64,000 nucleotides of DNA from Alisma plantago-aquatica (Eukaryota; Streptophyta; Magnoliopsida; Alismatales; Alismataceae), in the NCBI GenBank assembly GCA_963693085.1, contig OY856413.1, positions 471,884,879-471,948,878 on the forward strand, in the 5' to 3' direction. Under the pieces are notes generated by a model, which was not told the origin of the DNA, searched no databases, and worked only from the letters and a program-made list of their open reading frames with translations. Below are positions 23,929 through 34,461 of this stretch, in pieces; within the stretch, counting starts at the first letter, position 1, and every line of letters begins with the position of its first letter. The position numbers were made by a program, and so were the translations under genes.

Positions 23929-25274
23929 ATCCTCTTAACAGCAATAAGATGTGATTTCCTAGGGCTTGATTGAAAGCGAGCACACAAGCCAACACTAAAC
24001 ATTATATCAGGTCTAGAGGCAGTTAAATAAAGTAAACTTCCGATCATACCTCTATAGAGCTTCTCATCTACCTTTTCACCTTCTTCATCCCTGTCGAGTT
24101 TTGCGGTGTTTGACATGGGTGTATCCATCGGCTTCATGTTCTCCATCCCAAAGCGTTTGAGTAGTTCAGTTGTGTATTTGCCTTGGTTGATGAAGTTTCC
24201 TTCCTTCGTTTGTTTGATTTGAAAGCCGAGGAAGAAGGTCAGCTCACCCATCATGCTCATCTCGAATTCACTCTGCATAAGAGAGCTAAACTCCTTGCAA
24301 AGATCAAGGTCAGTTCCGCCAAATATAATATCATCAACATATATTTGAATTATGAGAAAATGGGTAGAAGTGTGTTTTAGAAATAAAGTACAATCAACTT
24401 TGCCCATGATATACCTGTTATCTAACAAAAAGTTCTTTAGTTTCTCATACCAAGCTCGAGGTGCTTGTTTGAGTCCGTAGAGAGCTTTTTGCAAGAAATA
24501 TACATGATTGGGTAACTTATCATTTTCAAAGCCTGGAGGTTGAGCAACATATACTTCCTCCTCGATTGTACCATTTAAAAACGCACTTTTAACATCCATT
24601 TGATAAAGCAAGAAATTTTTATAACTAGCAAAAGCAAGTAGCATACGAATAGATTTTAATCTAGCAACAGGAGCATAGGTTTCATCAAAATCAATACCTT
24701 CTTGTTGATTGTAACCTTGTGCTACTAACCTTGCTTTGTTCCTTACCACTTTTCCTTGCTCATCAAGCTTGTTGCGGTAGACCCATTTGGTGCCAATGAT
24801 CTTTCTATCATTTGGTCTTGGCACTAAGGTCCACACACGGTTCTTCTCAAATTGCTCAAGCTCTTCTTGCATGGCAAGGATCCACTCAGCATCACCAAGG
24901 GCCTCTTTGATGTTCTTTGGCTCCAGTTGGGAGATGAAGGCACTATCTGCTTGTTCTTTGTTGTGAGCAGCTCGTGTCCTCACTCTCTCAAACGGATTGC
25001 CAATGATCAACTCCTTGGGGTGATTCTTTGCAAAGCGGGGAGTGGGATCCTTCTTTTCTTCTTCTTTTTCTTCTTCTTCAACCTGCTTACCTTTGTCTTT
25101 GATGTTGAGCTCTTTTAAGATTGGAATGATTTCATCTATAACCTTACCCTTTTTGTTGTCCCCAAAGGTTACCGATCCTCCTTTCTTCTTCACAAATTTG
25201 TTGAAATGGCTGATTTCTCCAGTCATATGCTTAGAGCAGCCACTATCAACAATCCATTTCTTTTTAACCTGCAA
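23925..25274 (-). pseudogene. Element C pol: protease start fused to RT, integrase deleted
   Basis: Starts with the aspartic protease active site ([14 protein letters not shown], residues ~7-20) and about 25 more protease residues ([11 protein letters not shown]). It then jumps to an acidic linker and the [47 protein letters not shown], the catalytic [11 protein letters not shown] (24345-24315 region), [14 protein letters not shown]. Copia pol normally has the protease C-terminus, GAG-pre-integrase and integrase core here, about 2 kb. None is present, and the frame is kept across the deletion. It shares the frame of gag and is separated from it by a TGA. Such a copy could make RT but could not integrate its own cDNA. 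Confidence 0.92.
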
Positions 25275-25298
25275 GAAAAGAGGATGTCGGAACCCAAC

Positions 25299-27077
25299 TC
25301 AAACTTTGGGGTCCGGGGTTAGCTTGGGGACCCATTTCATATTTGGGTTGGTCCCCTTGGGCTTGTAAGGACAATAGGTAGAATAATGATCATCACATTT
25401 GCAATGAATACATACCATTGGGTTTTTTGAGCCGGAAGACTCTCCATTGAAAATTGGAGTTTCCACACTCTTTTTCTTACCCTTCTTCTTCTTCTTACCT
25501 TTTGAAGTAGTCTCATTGTATCCTAGACCACTAGTACCAACTTGTTTGGTAGAGTGCTCTAGAACATCATTTAAGGATTTCTTACCCGAAAGAAACCTTT
25601 GCAAAGTAGATCTTAATTTAGCATTATCATCACTAAGATTTGTAATGGTAGTAGATAAACTAGCAAGATCTTCTCTAGTATGCAAAAGGTCGGCCTCAAG
25701 GCAGAGGGCTTTAGTAAGAAGAGAATCTTTTTCTAAAGTTAAGTTAGCAACTTCATTTCTAGGCAAGATAGGTCTAGAAGATAAATCATTTGTTTGAGCA
25801 AGTAATTTAGCATTTTCAGATTTAAGAACAACAATTTCTCTTTGATAAGAGTAAACTTCATCTCTCCTAGCATCATCAATAAGCTTAAGTTCAACATTTT
25901 CAGTTTTTAGAACATCTAGCTCATCTAGGCAATTTTGGTTCTCTATCTTAAGATTTTCAATAGTTTTAAGATAAGTACCATTCTGAACCTCTACTCCATT
26001 ATATTGAAGTTCAAGGTCTAGAAATTGCCCTTGCAAGGAATCTATGCTATCAAGATGTAATTTCTCATTTTTATCAAGAATATCAATCTTGGCATAAAGA
26101 TCATCAACTATCTTTCCTAATCTTTTCCTTTTAGCTTTACATTTAGCAAAAGATGATTGACAATCATTAAGCATTTCAATGAGGGTTTCCTTAGATAACT
26201 CAAGCAAATTTTCATCACTTACCTTGCTTACCTCACTTACCTCAATTACTTCTTCACTAGTAGATGCCATGAGTGCAAGATGACATTCTCCATCCTCGGA
26301 GCTTGAGGAACTTGAAGTAGAAGACTCCTCCCATGCCGCATGAGCTGCATCTTTGGATCGTCTTTCCTTCTTGTCCTTCTTCTTGTACTTGGCTTCTCTT
26401 TTGTGTTTGTCATCCTTCTTTTCTCTTTTCTCCTCTTCCTCTTGCTTGTCGAGCCTTGGTTCATGTGCTTGAAGGTTACCAACCAGCTCCTCGGTTGACA
26501 ACTCGCTCAGCTTGTAGACTTCTTCAATTGAAGTGACCTTTGGCTCCCATCTCTTTGGAAGAGATCTCAAGATCTTTGCATTGATTGTAACTCTATCCAT
26601 GACACTCCCAAGGGCTGCAAGGCTGTTCAAGATGACATTCAACCTTGTGTACATGTCCGCAACTCTTTCATTCTTCCCCATCTTGAAGTTCTCAAGTAGG
26701 CCGCCGAGCATATAGACCTTGGCCTCCTTGACTTGCTCCGTCCCTTCATAGGTGACACACAGCTTGTGCCAAATCTCATGCGTCGTGTCCCAAGAAGAGA
26801 TGCGGTTGAACTCCGATGATGAAAGGGTGGCGTAGATGATGCTCACGGCTTTAGCATTGAGTTGAGCACGCTTCATCTCATCTTCCGTCCACGTGGTGAT
26901 GGTCCCCTTTGGCTCTTCATACTTGAGATGGACTATCTTCCACATCTCGTAGCTCACGCCTTGGATGTAGAATTGCATCCTTCTCTTCCAATATAGAAAG
27001 TTTGTGCCGTCGAAGACCGGGGGTCTCATGGAGAAGCTTCCTTCAAGATTGAGTGACCCAAGATCCGAATCGTCCAT
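25299..27077 (-). CDS. gag: Element C gag
   Basis: Intact 592-codon frame; ATG at 27077, 34 bp after the primer site. N-terminal UBN2-type gag (FDGTNFLYWKRRMQFYIQG, about residues 19-38; KVYMLGGLLENFKMG near residue 120), then a charged Lys/Glu region, long coiled-coil-like stretches (residues ~290-490), and a zinc knuckle CIHCKCDDHYSTYC (CX2CX4HX4C) near the C-terminus. Gag forms the virus-like particle and binds element RNA. The length suits a Sirevirus. The stop is TGA (25299-25301), in frame with protease; this arrangement in related elements implies readthrough. Confidence 0.93.
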   Translation of the reverse strand: MDDSDLGSLNLEGSFSMRPPVFDGTNFLYWKRRMQFYIQGVSYEMWKIVHLKYEEPKGTITTWTEDEMKRAQLNAKAVSIIYATLSSSEFNRISSWDTTHEIWHKLCVTYEGTEQVKEAKVYMLGGLLENFKMGKNERVADMYTRLNVILNSLAALGSVMDRVTINAKILRSLPKRWEPKVTSIEEVYKLSELSTEELVGNLQAHEPRLDKQEEEEKREKKDDKHKREAKYKKKDKKERRSKDAAHAAWEESSTSSSSSSEDGECHLALMASTSEEVIEVSEVSKVSDENLLELSKETLIEMLNDCQSSFAKCKAKRKRLGKIVDDLYAKIDILDKNEKLHLDSIDSLQGQFLDLELQYNGVEVQNGTYLKTIENLKIENQNCLDELDVLKTENVELKLIDDARRDEVYSYQREIVVLKSENAKLLAQTNDLSSRPILPRNEVANLTLEKDSLLTKALCLEADLLHTREDLASLSTTITNLSDDNAKLRSTLQRFLSGKKSLNDVLEHSTKQVGTSGLGYNETTSKGKKKKKGKKKSVETPIFNGESSGSKNPMVCIHCKCDDHYSTYCPYKPKGTNPNMKWVPKLTPDPKV

Positions 27078-27110
27078 CTTCTCCTACTTGTTGAACTAGC
27101 TTGGAGAAGA

Positions 27111-27125
27111 CCTGCTCTGATACCA
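27111..27125 (-). other. Primer binding site of element C (tRNA-Met)
   Basis: TGGTATCAGAGCAGG on minus, two bases after the 5' LTR end at 27128. This fixes the orientation of C as minus. Confidence 0.93.
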
Positions 27126-27127
27126 CT

Positions 27128-28668
27128 TGTTGGATCAATGGGCTCTAGAAGGGGGGGTTGAATAGAGCTTAACAAACTTCACAAAAGTGATTAGACCACC
27201 AAATTATATTAAGTGCAGAACTTAAACCAAAATAGCAATTTGATGTCCTAGACTAGCATACAAAGCAAGGATAAGAGACAAGGATTAGCATGCACTTGGA
27301 CAGGTGGTTTAGAGTGGTTCCTTGTCCTAAACTTAGGAGCAAGTCAGTCCACTACCTAGAGTTGGTTAGGCTCTAGGATTTGTAACTTGGTATTCTTATA
27401 TATATCACACAATAAGATTACAAGCTACAACAACCAACCATCCAAGGACTTATATATCAAGCCAAGATCTTCTACCTCACCAAGGACTTACCCACCAAGC
27501 AAGTAGTCTTCAGCCTTCTTCAAAGGACTTACCCACTCTTGCTCTAGTCTTCGGCCTTGCAGGATTTACCTATCTTGCTTGAGCTTTGCCTTGCACCTCT
27601 CCTTCACTTGGAGAGCTTTAGCACCTTCCTCCTTCACTCGGAGGCCTGGAGCAGTTAGCCTTCTTCTCCTTCACTCGGGGAAGAACAGCAACCTTCTTCT
27701 CTTTCACTCGGAGAAGAAACTTCAATCAATCTTCATAGGGAATGGAGATGTGAGAAGTAGAAAGGAGAGCTTTACAACATTACAAATGATAGCTCTCATA
27801 CATGGGTACCTAACTCACTCATACTCACGAATTTTCTTTGAAGGTAGAGAGAGAAAGGGGCTCAAAGGATTAGAAACCACTCAACTAAGGCTAGGACCAA
27901 GCATATGTGAATGAGCAACCTTGGAATGAAGTCCAAGAGGTCCTATTTATAGTTGAGGGTGTCCCTTTGAGGTTGGGAGAGTTAAGGGGCACAAAATAGC
28001 CGTTTTACAACTTGCAACGGATCTATTTTGAGTTCCACCTACTTCTCCAACGGTTGGAATTGCTTTTTCTGCATTCCAGTACAGTCTGATCGGCCGAGTT
28101 CCAATAAAGGTAATCCGGCCGAACCACTAAAAGACAAGGCTGAAAGATAGACTGTCGGCCGAGTTCCCTTGGAGAAACTCGGCCGATCGGTCGACTTTCA
28201 TCTTGGACCGATCAGTGGATCGGCCGAGTTTCCCAGCATAGAAACTCGACCGAACAGGAATCAGCTGAGTTGGTAACTCGGCCGATTGCCACAAAAATCC
28301 CAGAATATATGGATCGGCCGAGTTTGGAATTCGGCCGACAAAATCCCTGTTATGGGTATTTGGGAATTTTCGTAAAACTGTACAAATGATGGATTTTTGA
28401 GTCCCAATCATTTTATCCATCTTAGTTACAATACAAAACATGAGTATAAGTGATTACATCAATTGTTCTAAGCCTACAAGGGCTATTTCACAAAACGGTC
28501 AAAAGTCACATGTTTTGCATGTGCTGGATGAGCAGCTTTTGAGTTGAATGTGATTCTTTTCTTGTACCTAATGTCTGAAACAATCTCAAATAGATTTGTT
28601 AGATACATATGAATGGAATGGTTAAGTCATTATCAAAATATGGGCAATGTGCGACACCTAGGTCAATA
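27128..28668 (-). repeat. LTR-C, 5' copy (1541 bp)
   Basis: Plus-strand ends TGTTGG...GTCAATA (CA changed to TA at the outer end). TATA box on minus at 27944-27951, palindromes at 28087-28347. It adjoins the primer site on one side and the GAAGT target duplication (28669-28673) on the other. Confidence 0.95.
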
Positions 28669-28673
28669 GAAGT

Positions 28674-29310
28674 TCCTTCTCCTAGCAAAGTTTTCTTGTT
28701 ATGACAACCACCAAATCCAGTATCAAGATGTATGAAGCTCTACAAGGGAGGTTGTGTTGGTCACCTCTTTACTAGGATGATGTTAGTGAGAGGACCTTGT
28801 GAAGGTCAGAGAAACCACAGTGTATGTAGATGAAGTCTCTTTGATCAAGTAATGACTGAGAAAGCCCCAGATCGACAAGACTCGCATGTCGATGCATATC
28901 AGACAAACTTGTAGTTCATTGTGGGTGAGCATGTGTTTTGAAAATCCGATCCCTCTAAGCTATAGCTAAGAAAGACTGAGTCCCTAATACATGGGTCCAT
29001 TTGAGATTTTGGAACGGATTGGTGGATTTTCTTTTGTTTAGTCTTACCCCTTAGGATAATATGATTTATGATGTGTTCCATGTGTCTGATCTAGAGCACT
29101 ATGTGATGTACTCGAGCCATGTGTTGAACATTGAACCTATTGAACTCCAAGGGGGGCTGACTTACCCTGAGTCATCTGTGAGGGTACAAGATACCAAGGT
29201 GAGAGACTCAGGAGTAAAGGATAGATATGGTAAAGGTTCATTAGAAGTACCATGGAGAGGGTGAAGCCACATGGGAGCTGATGATGGATATGGAAAAAGT
29301 CTTATCCTGA
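28674..29310 (+). pseudogene. Element B integrase, second part, with chromodomain-side tail
   Basis: Continues the integrase cut at 18944. Recognisable pieces in order: a LLAKFSCYDN block at 28680, IVGEHVF near 28918-28938, FEILERIGG-like near 29007, then open frame 29061-29264 with YDVFHVSDLEHYV, SSHVLNIEPIEL, LTYPESSVRVQDTKVRD, and an EATWELMMDMEK-like end near 29265-29300. This is the VFHVS...EEATWE tail of Tekay/Del-type gypsy integrases, which recognises chromatin. Frame changes and stops are present. Confidence 0.85.
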
Positions 29311-29354
29311 ATTGTTTGTATGTTTGGTGGAATTTTGAGGGAAAAATTCCTATA

Positions 29355-29366
29355 AGAGGGGAAGGA
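29355..29366 (+). other. Polypurine tract of element B
   Basis: AGAGGGGAAGGA directly before the second LTR start (TGTTACAACC, 29367). Confidence 0.7.
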
Positions 29367-29962
29367 TGTTACAACCTCAATTTTTGGGCTTATATAGTTT
29401 GAAATACAATTTCTCCAGTTAAGTGTATGATTATGAAAAGTGTATGATTTTAATACTTTGAATGGATTTTCTTTGATAATAATCATATTGTCATGAATGT
29501 TTTCATGGGCCTTATTGAGTAATAAGCCCAATGTTTTTAAAAGAGAATAATGACAAAAAGAAATCTCATAATAAATTAAAAAGATAACTATAAAGTTCCA
29601 TGTATGACTTTTTGGTGTGACAACTAAATAAATTGTAATCAATTGTGGATATATGTATTATCATGTTGGGGAGATGCTAAATAAAACCATGCATGTGTTC
29701 CCTGTGCATATTTGTAATTACATAAGAGAGAAAAGAGATTAATAAATTAAAAGGAAGAAAAAGATAAATATTTGGAGGGGCCATCCTTTTCATGCTCGTG
29801 GCAAGGAGGTAATAGATTTGGAAAGTACTTTTTACATGAATATAATTTATATAACTGTGAGGAAAAGTAAATAAAAAAAGAATGTATTTACTACTTCCCA
29901 AATAAGAGTCTTAACCAACCACATACAACTTGGGGATCATACTACTGATGCCTAACCCTAGA
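29367..29962 (+). repeat. LTR-B, 3' copy, truncated
   Basis: Matches 11988-12583 (about 590 bp, roughly 10% different by eye) and stops at ...CCCTAGA, just before the TATA box. The remaining ~2.4 kb is missing. The next recognisable sequence is LTR-A. Confidence 0.85.
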
Positions 29963-29971
29963 TGTGATATG

Positions 29972-31320
29972 TGACTCAATATGTGATATGTGAGCTCACG
30001 TGCATCTCATACAGTCTGCTCTATCTCAAGAAACATGGATTGAACGTCAAGAGGATGATGATTCCATGCCTCGAGTTCAATCTACATATCAGAGACAAAG
30101 GAACTATACAATCACAATAACATTGATCACAAATTGTAGGTTGAAGTTGTTCTCCAACTTTTTGAATCACTTGGGTAGCAATGATGTGTTTCTAGATACC
30201 GCTCATTGCTTGTGATGCCATAATTGGTTATGGACATTCACTACCAACGTAATTTTGGACCTATAGGGTCACACATAGGATACACTCGGATTAAAGGAGT
30301 ATACTCATGAATGATGTTTAGATTACTAAAGGTGTTGAGGTATTAAATTTTACAACTCATGTTCAAAATTGTTTGATTGGACTATGAAATGACTGATTCA
30401 AGTGTTGAACCAATCAGTTGGAATGTCGGGTCAATTAAAATCAATATTGGCTAATCAATGGTTCAATCAGGGTGTGAGATGACCAGTTCACATAGTGAAT
30501 CGATCGGTTCACAAGTCCCAACCGACTAGTTCATGGGATGAACCACCCGGTTCAATGGTCAATTTGATTGGATCAAGGATTGGTGTTGACATCATGTTGT
30601 GCATTAATCGTACATGGAATACCAATGTGATTCAAAATAGGAAACTACACAAACTGACTAGTTGGGTATGTGAACTGACTGGTTTGCCATGTGCATGTTC
30701 TAGAAAATTCATGAATTTGACCCTTTCGACTCCTGTACAAATAGGGAACCCTGACCCTAGCCTCTCTCATTAATATATGGGTATGGGGGGGCTTCTCAGA
30801 ACATAACAGTTCCTCTGACAATTGTTGTCCTCTTTGGTTGTGGTAATTAATAGAGATCCCGAGAAAGTCCTACCCAATAAAGGGAGGGATAGCAAGGGAG
30901 AGACAGTTGTGGGAGAGTGTATCTACTATATCATGTTGACGTTTAAAGGCACAACTCCTTCCTGTTGTCTCTAGTAGTGCAATGTGGAGTTGTTGGTGGT
31001 CTGCATGGACTTCTCTAGAGGCAAGAGACTTCTGTCGCTAGGAGAATTCTATCAATCATCGTCTATGGTGGCCAGACCAGGAGGTCGGTGGAGACGATTG
31101 TTCTAGTGTTGTTGCTGAAGAAGGAGCAAGTTGCTTCCTGATGAAGAAGAAGCATGATGCTACTGTAAGGGTATTGTCACTAGACTTGCTCTAGGACCAG
31201 GTATAACCTTGCAACCTTTCCTTCCTAGATACATTATTTTTGATGCAATCTTGTTGTCTAGGGAATCAAATTTTATATTTTTTCTTTTGATGCTTTATTT
31301 GTCGCACTGATTTCCCTACA
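29972..31320 (+). repeat. LTR-A, 3' copy, 5'-truncated
   Basis: Matches 7466-8815 through to the end (CCCTACA at 31320), followed by the TGTAC target duplication. The first ~690 bp are missing. Its TATA region is altered (TTAATATATGGG near 30768). Confidence 0.87.
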
Positions 31321-33001
31321 TGTACTTCCATGTGTATTGTCTATATAGTTTAACATACTATATAGCTTTATACACATGTTTTCTTCCATGTTTACTGTTC
31401 TATATAGTTTACTTCCATGTGTATAGTTGTGTAAAGCTTTATACAAGTGTTATGCCACATCTATTGTTTTGTACTTTCATATGTACTGTTGTGTACTATT
31501 TTGTACACATGTGCATTATTGTGTACAACTTTATACAGATGTGGACTTCCATATGTACCATTGTATATGGTTTTGTACACACATGTACTTTCATATATAA
31601 TGTATTGTATAATTTTGTAAATGTGTGTCCCTCCATGTGTACTATTGTATACATCTTTATACACATGTCTACTTCCATGTGTACTATTGTGTACAACTTT
31701 ATACACATGTGTACTCCAATGTGTATTGTTGTGTATTACTTTATACGTGTATATGTCCATGTGTATAATTATGGATAGTTTGGTACACATGTGTTATGTC
31801 ATGTGTAGTGTTCTATATAACTTTATACACATGTGTACTTCCATGTGTATTGTGGTGTTCATCTTTATACACATGTGTACTTCTATGTGTACTATTGAGT
31901 AAAGATTTATACACGTGTAATGAGATGTGTACTACTGTGCACATCTTTATACACATGTGTACCTCCATGTGTACTGTTGTGTATATCTTTATACACATGT
32001 GTACTTCCATGTGTACTTTTGTGTAAAGATTTATACACATGTGTTATGCCATGTTTTCTATTTTTACTTCCATATGTATAGCTGTTTATTTTTTTGTACA
32101 ATTGTGTCCCTCCATGTGTACTATTGTATACATCTTCATGCACATGTGTACTTACATATGTACTATTGTGTATATCTGTATAAACATGTGTACTTCCATG
32201 TGTACTGTTGTGTACATCTTTGTACACGTGTGTACTTACATGTGTATTTTTTTATATAGTTTAATGTACACAATATAGCTTTATACACATGTATTATGCC
32301 CTGTGTACTATTGTATATAGTTTTGTGCACGTGTGCTTCCATGTGTACTATAGTGTAAATATTTATGCACATGTTATTCCATGTGTATTGTTTTGGACTT
32401 TCATATGTGTTGTTGTGTACTATTTATACACATGTGTACCTCCATGTGTAATGTTGTGTATAACTTTATACACATGGGTACTTCCATGTTTACCATTGTG
32501 TACAACTTTATACACATGTAGTGTTTTGTACACATGTGTACCTCCATGTGTACTATTGTGTAGAGCTTTTTAAACATGTAGTATGCCATGTGAACAACTT
32601 TTTACTATTTTGTACTTTGATATTTATAGTTGTTTATTGTTTTGTACACATATATCCCTCCATGTGTACTGTTGTATACATCTTTATATACATGTGTACT
32701 TTGATGTGTATTGTTGTGTACATTTTATACACATGTGTACTTCCATGTGTATGTTGTGTACATCTTTGTACAAATGTGTACTTCCATGTGTATTGGTCTA
32801 TATAGTTTAATGTACACTATATAGCTTTATACACATGTCTTATACCATGTGTAATGTTCTATATAGTTTTGTACACATGTGTACTTCCATGTGTTCTGAT
32901 GTGTAAAGCTTTACACACGTGTTATACTATGTGTATTTTTTTGTACTTACACATGTGTACATCCACATGTATTGTCGTGTACATCTTTATATGTATGTAC
33001 C
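31321..33001. repeat. 42-bp minisatellite array, right part (about 40 units)
   Basis: Units of the form CTTTATACACATGTGTACCT plus CCATGTGTACTGTTGTGTATAT, 42 bp, with 5-20% variation and some partial units. Because 42 is a multiple of 3, long open frames appear on both strands with a 14-residue period (MCTSMCTVVYIFIH and the like). The array continues the 6649-6778 fragment and ends at 33001, where gypsy LTR sequence begins. Confidence 0.93.
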
Positions 33002-33011
33002 TTGTCCCAGT

Positions 33012-33027
33012 GAGAGATATAACTCTC
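33012..33027 (-). promoter_or_regulatory. Conserved TATA-bearing palindrome of the E/F LTR family, copy 1
   Basis: On minus GAGAGTTATATCTCTC. The same 16 bp occur at 42489-42504 (plus) and 46276-46291 (minus), with conserved flanks, while surrounding LTR sequence has diverged. Possible core promoter. Confidence 0.5.
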
Positions 33028-33339
33028 CGCCAGAAACATTATTATTGTATTTTAATAAATTAAAACTGATCAGAGGATAAGAAGTTTAGAACATTCTCAT
33101 ATTTTAAAGCATTGCAACTATCTACAATAGAGTAGTAATTCATCTATTCACTTTATAAGGAATATGAAGAACATGTATATCATTTATTCATCATACTATA
33201 TCAACATCTCAAGCTTGTCCTGTGATACTCATTATTATGATATGTCATCCATGAATCATTCTCATTTCCGTCTGTTGACCTTAGCCAATCTTGTTAGCCA
33301 GATATTGAATTGTACCGGTCATGTGAGTATACATCATCA

Positions 33340-34045
33340 TATTCTGTCCAGGCATTGGACTATGCCAATCGTGTGCAACCATTCTAGGCATTGGACTATG
33401 TCAATCATGTGCAAACATTCCAGGCATTAGACTATGCCAATCATGTGCAAACATTCTAGGTATTGGACTAAGCCAATCATGTGCAATTATTCCAGGAAGT
33501 GGATTATGACCAATCATGTGACATTATTCCAGGTATTGGGTTATTACCAATCATGGGCAATCATTCCAGGTATTGGGTTATGACCAATCATGTGACATTA
33601 TTCCAGGTATTGGGTTATTACCAATCCTGTACAATCATTCCAGGTATTGGGTTATGACCAATCATGTGACATTATTCCAGGTATTGGGTTATTACCAATC
33701 CTGTGCAATTATTCCAGGTATTGGGTTATGACCAATCCTGTGACATTATTCCAGGTATTGGGTTATTACCAATCTTGTGCAATTATTCCAGGTATTGGGT
33801 TATGACCAATCATGTGACATTATTCTAGGTATTGGGTTATTACCAATCCTATGTAATTATTCCATGTATTGGGTTATGACCAATCATGTGACATTATTCC
33901 AGGTATTGGGTTATTATCAATCATGTGTAATTATTCCAGGTATTGGATCATGACCAATCATGTGACATTATTCCAGGTATTGGGTTATTACCAATCCTAT
34001 GATACCATTCCAGGCATTAGACTATTACCAATCCTGTACAAACGT
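33340..34045. repeat. 37-bp tandem repeat with 74-bp dimer order
   Basis: About 19 units of ATTCCAGGTATTGGGTTATG plus ACCAATCATGTGACATT (37 bp). From about 33490 two versions alternate (TTATGACC...GTGACATT and TTATTACC...GTGCAATT), giving a 74-bp period. The outer units are more diverged. Only a single diverged trace (near 42227) is seen in the matching part of the other arm. Confidence 0.9.
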
Positions 34046-34312
34046 CACTGAATACCACATCACCTTTACTAGGTATTAAACCCTGGCTAGGCCATCAAAC
34101 TTATTCACATCCTTTATGTAATTCAAGTATTCCTATTATCTCTTTTAAGCTTATTCAAAACAATATGGCCCTTATTTGGCTATAAGCATAAAGCATGTAT
34201 GATTAAGATTTCATTATTATTATTGGATCCATTTATTATAATTATTATGTTACTAAATTTCCATTTCCTAGTTCATTTGAACATTATCATTTCTTACATG
34301 ACACTTTTATAA

Positions 34313-34461
34313 ACATCTTGTCACCTTTCACTAGGAAAAAACTAACCACATGGCTCACAAGGCCCATTAAACATCTTGTCACCTCTCACTAGGCAACAAC
34401 TATTCACATGGCTCACAGGCCCATTAAACATCTTGTCACCTCTCACTAGGAAACAACTATT
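34313..34461. repeat. 58-bp tandem repeat, about 2.5 units
   Basis: Units start ACATCTTGTCACC at 34313, 34371 and 34428 and include CACATGGCTCAC and GGCCCATTAA. Confidence 0.9.

Larger units (their letters stand above)
18950..28668 (-). mobile_element. Element C: young Sirevirus-like Ty1/copia, integrase-deleted
   Basis: Two LTRs of 1540 and 1541 bp that differ at roughly 20 positions by eye, flanked by a perfect 5-bp target duplication GAAGT (18945-18949 and 28669-28673). On minus, in order: LTR (28668-27128), tRNA-Met primer site, gag, protease start, RT, RNase H, a 3' accessory ORF, a polypurine tract and LTR (20489-18950). A large gag, gag and pol in one frame split by a stop, and an extra ORF after pol fit Sireviruses. 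The integrase is missing. It is inserted in the integrase of B and is the youngest layer of the stack. Confidence 0.93.
11988..29962 (+). mobile_element. Element B: Ty3/gypsy (Tekay/Del-like) retrotransposon, interrupted and truncated
   Basis: Its long LTR starts TGTTACAACC at 11988 and again at 29367. A degenerate primer site follows the first copy, and an integrase split by element C gives the gypsy identity. The second LTR ends abruptly near 29962 at a deletion junction with LTR-A. B is inserted in A's pol on the same strand. The coding region is heavily decayed. Confidence 0.82.
6779..31320 (+). mobile_element. Element A: old Ty1/copia retrotransposon, host of the nested stack
   Basis: Flanked by the target duplication TGTAC (6774-6778 and 31321-31325). 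The left LTR (6779-8815) is followed by a tRNA-Met primer site, a decayed copia gag and a decayed integrase. Gypsy element B interrupts the pol at 11988. Beyond B only the last 1.35 kb of the right LTR survives (29972-31320); RT, RNase H and the first ~690 bp of that LTR are deleted. LTR termini are TA...TA and ...CA, i.e. TG...CA with single transitions. Many stops show that A is old. Confidence 0.82.

Noticed and set aside
31320..32810. Overlapping open frames of 60-152 codons on both strands
   Set aside because: They arise from the 42-bp repeat, whose length is a multiple of three; the translation is a 14-residue echo with no domain.
33340..34045. CRISPR-like regular spacing
   Set aside because: Units are directly adjacent without unique spacers, and the context is a plant LTR.
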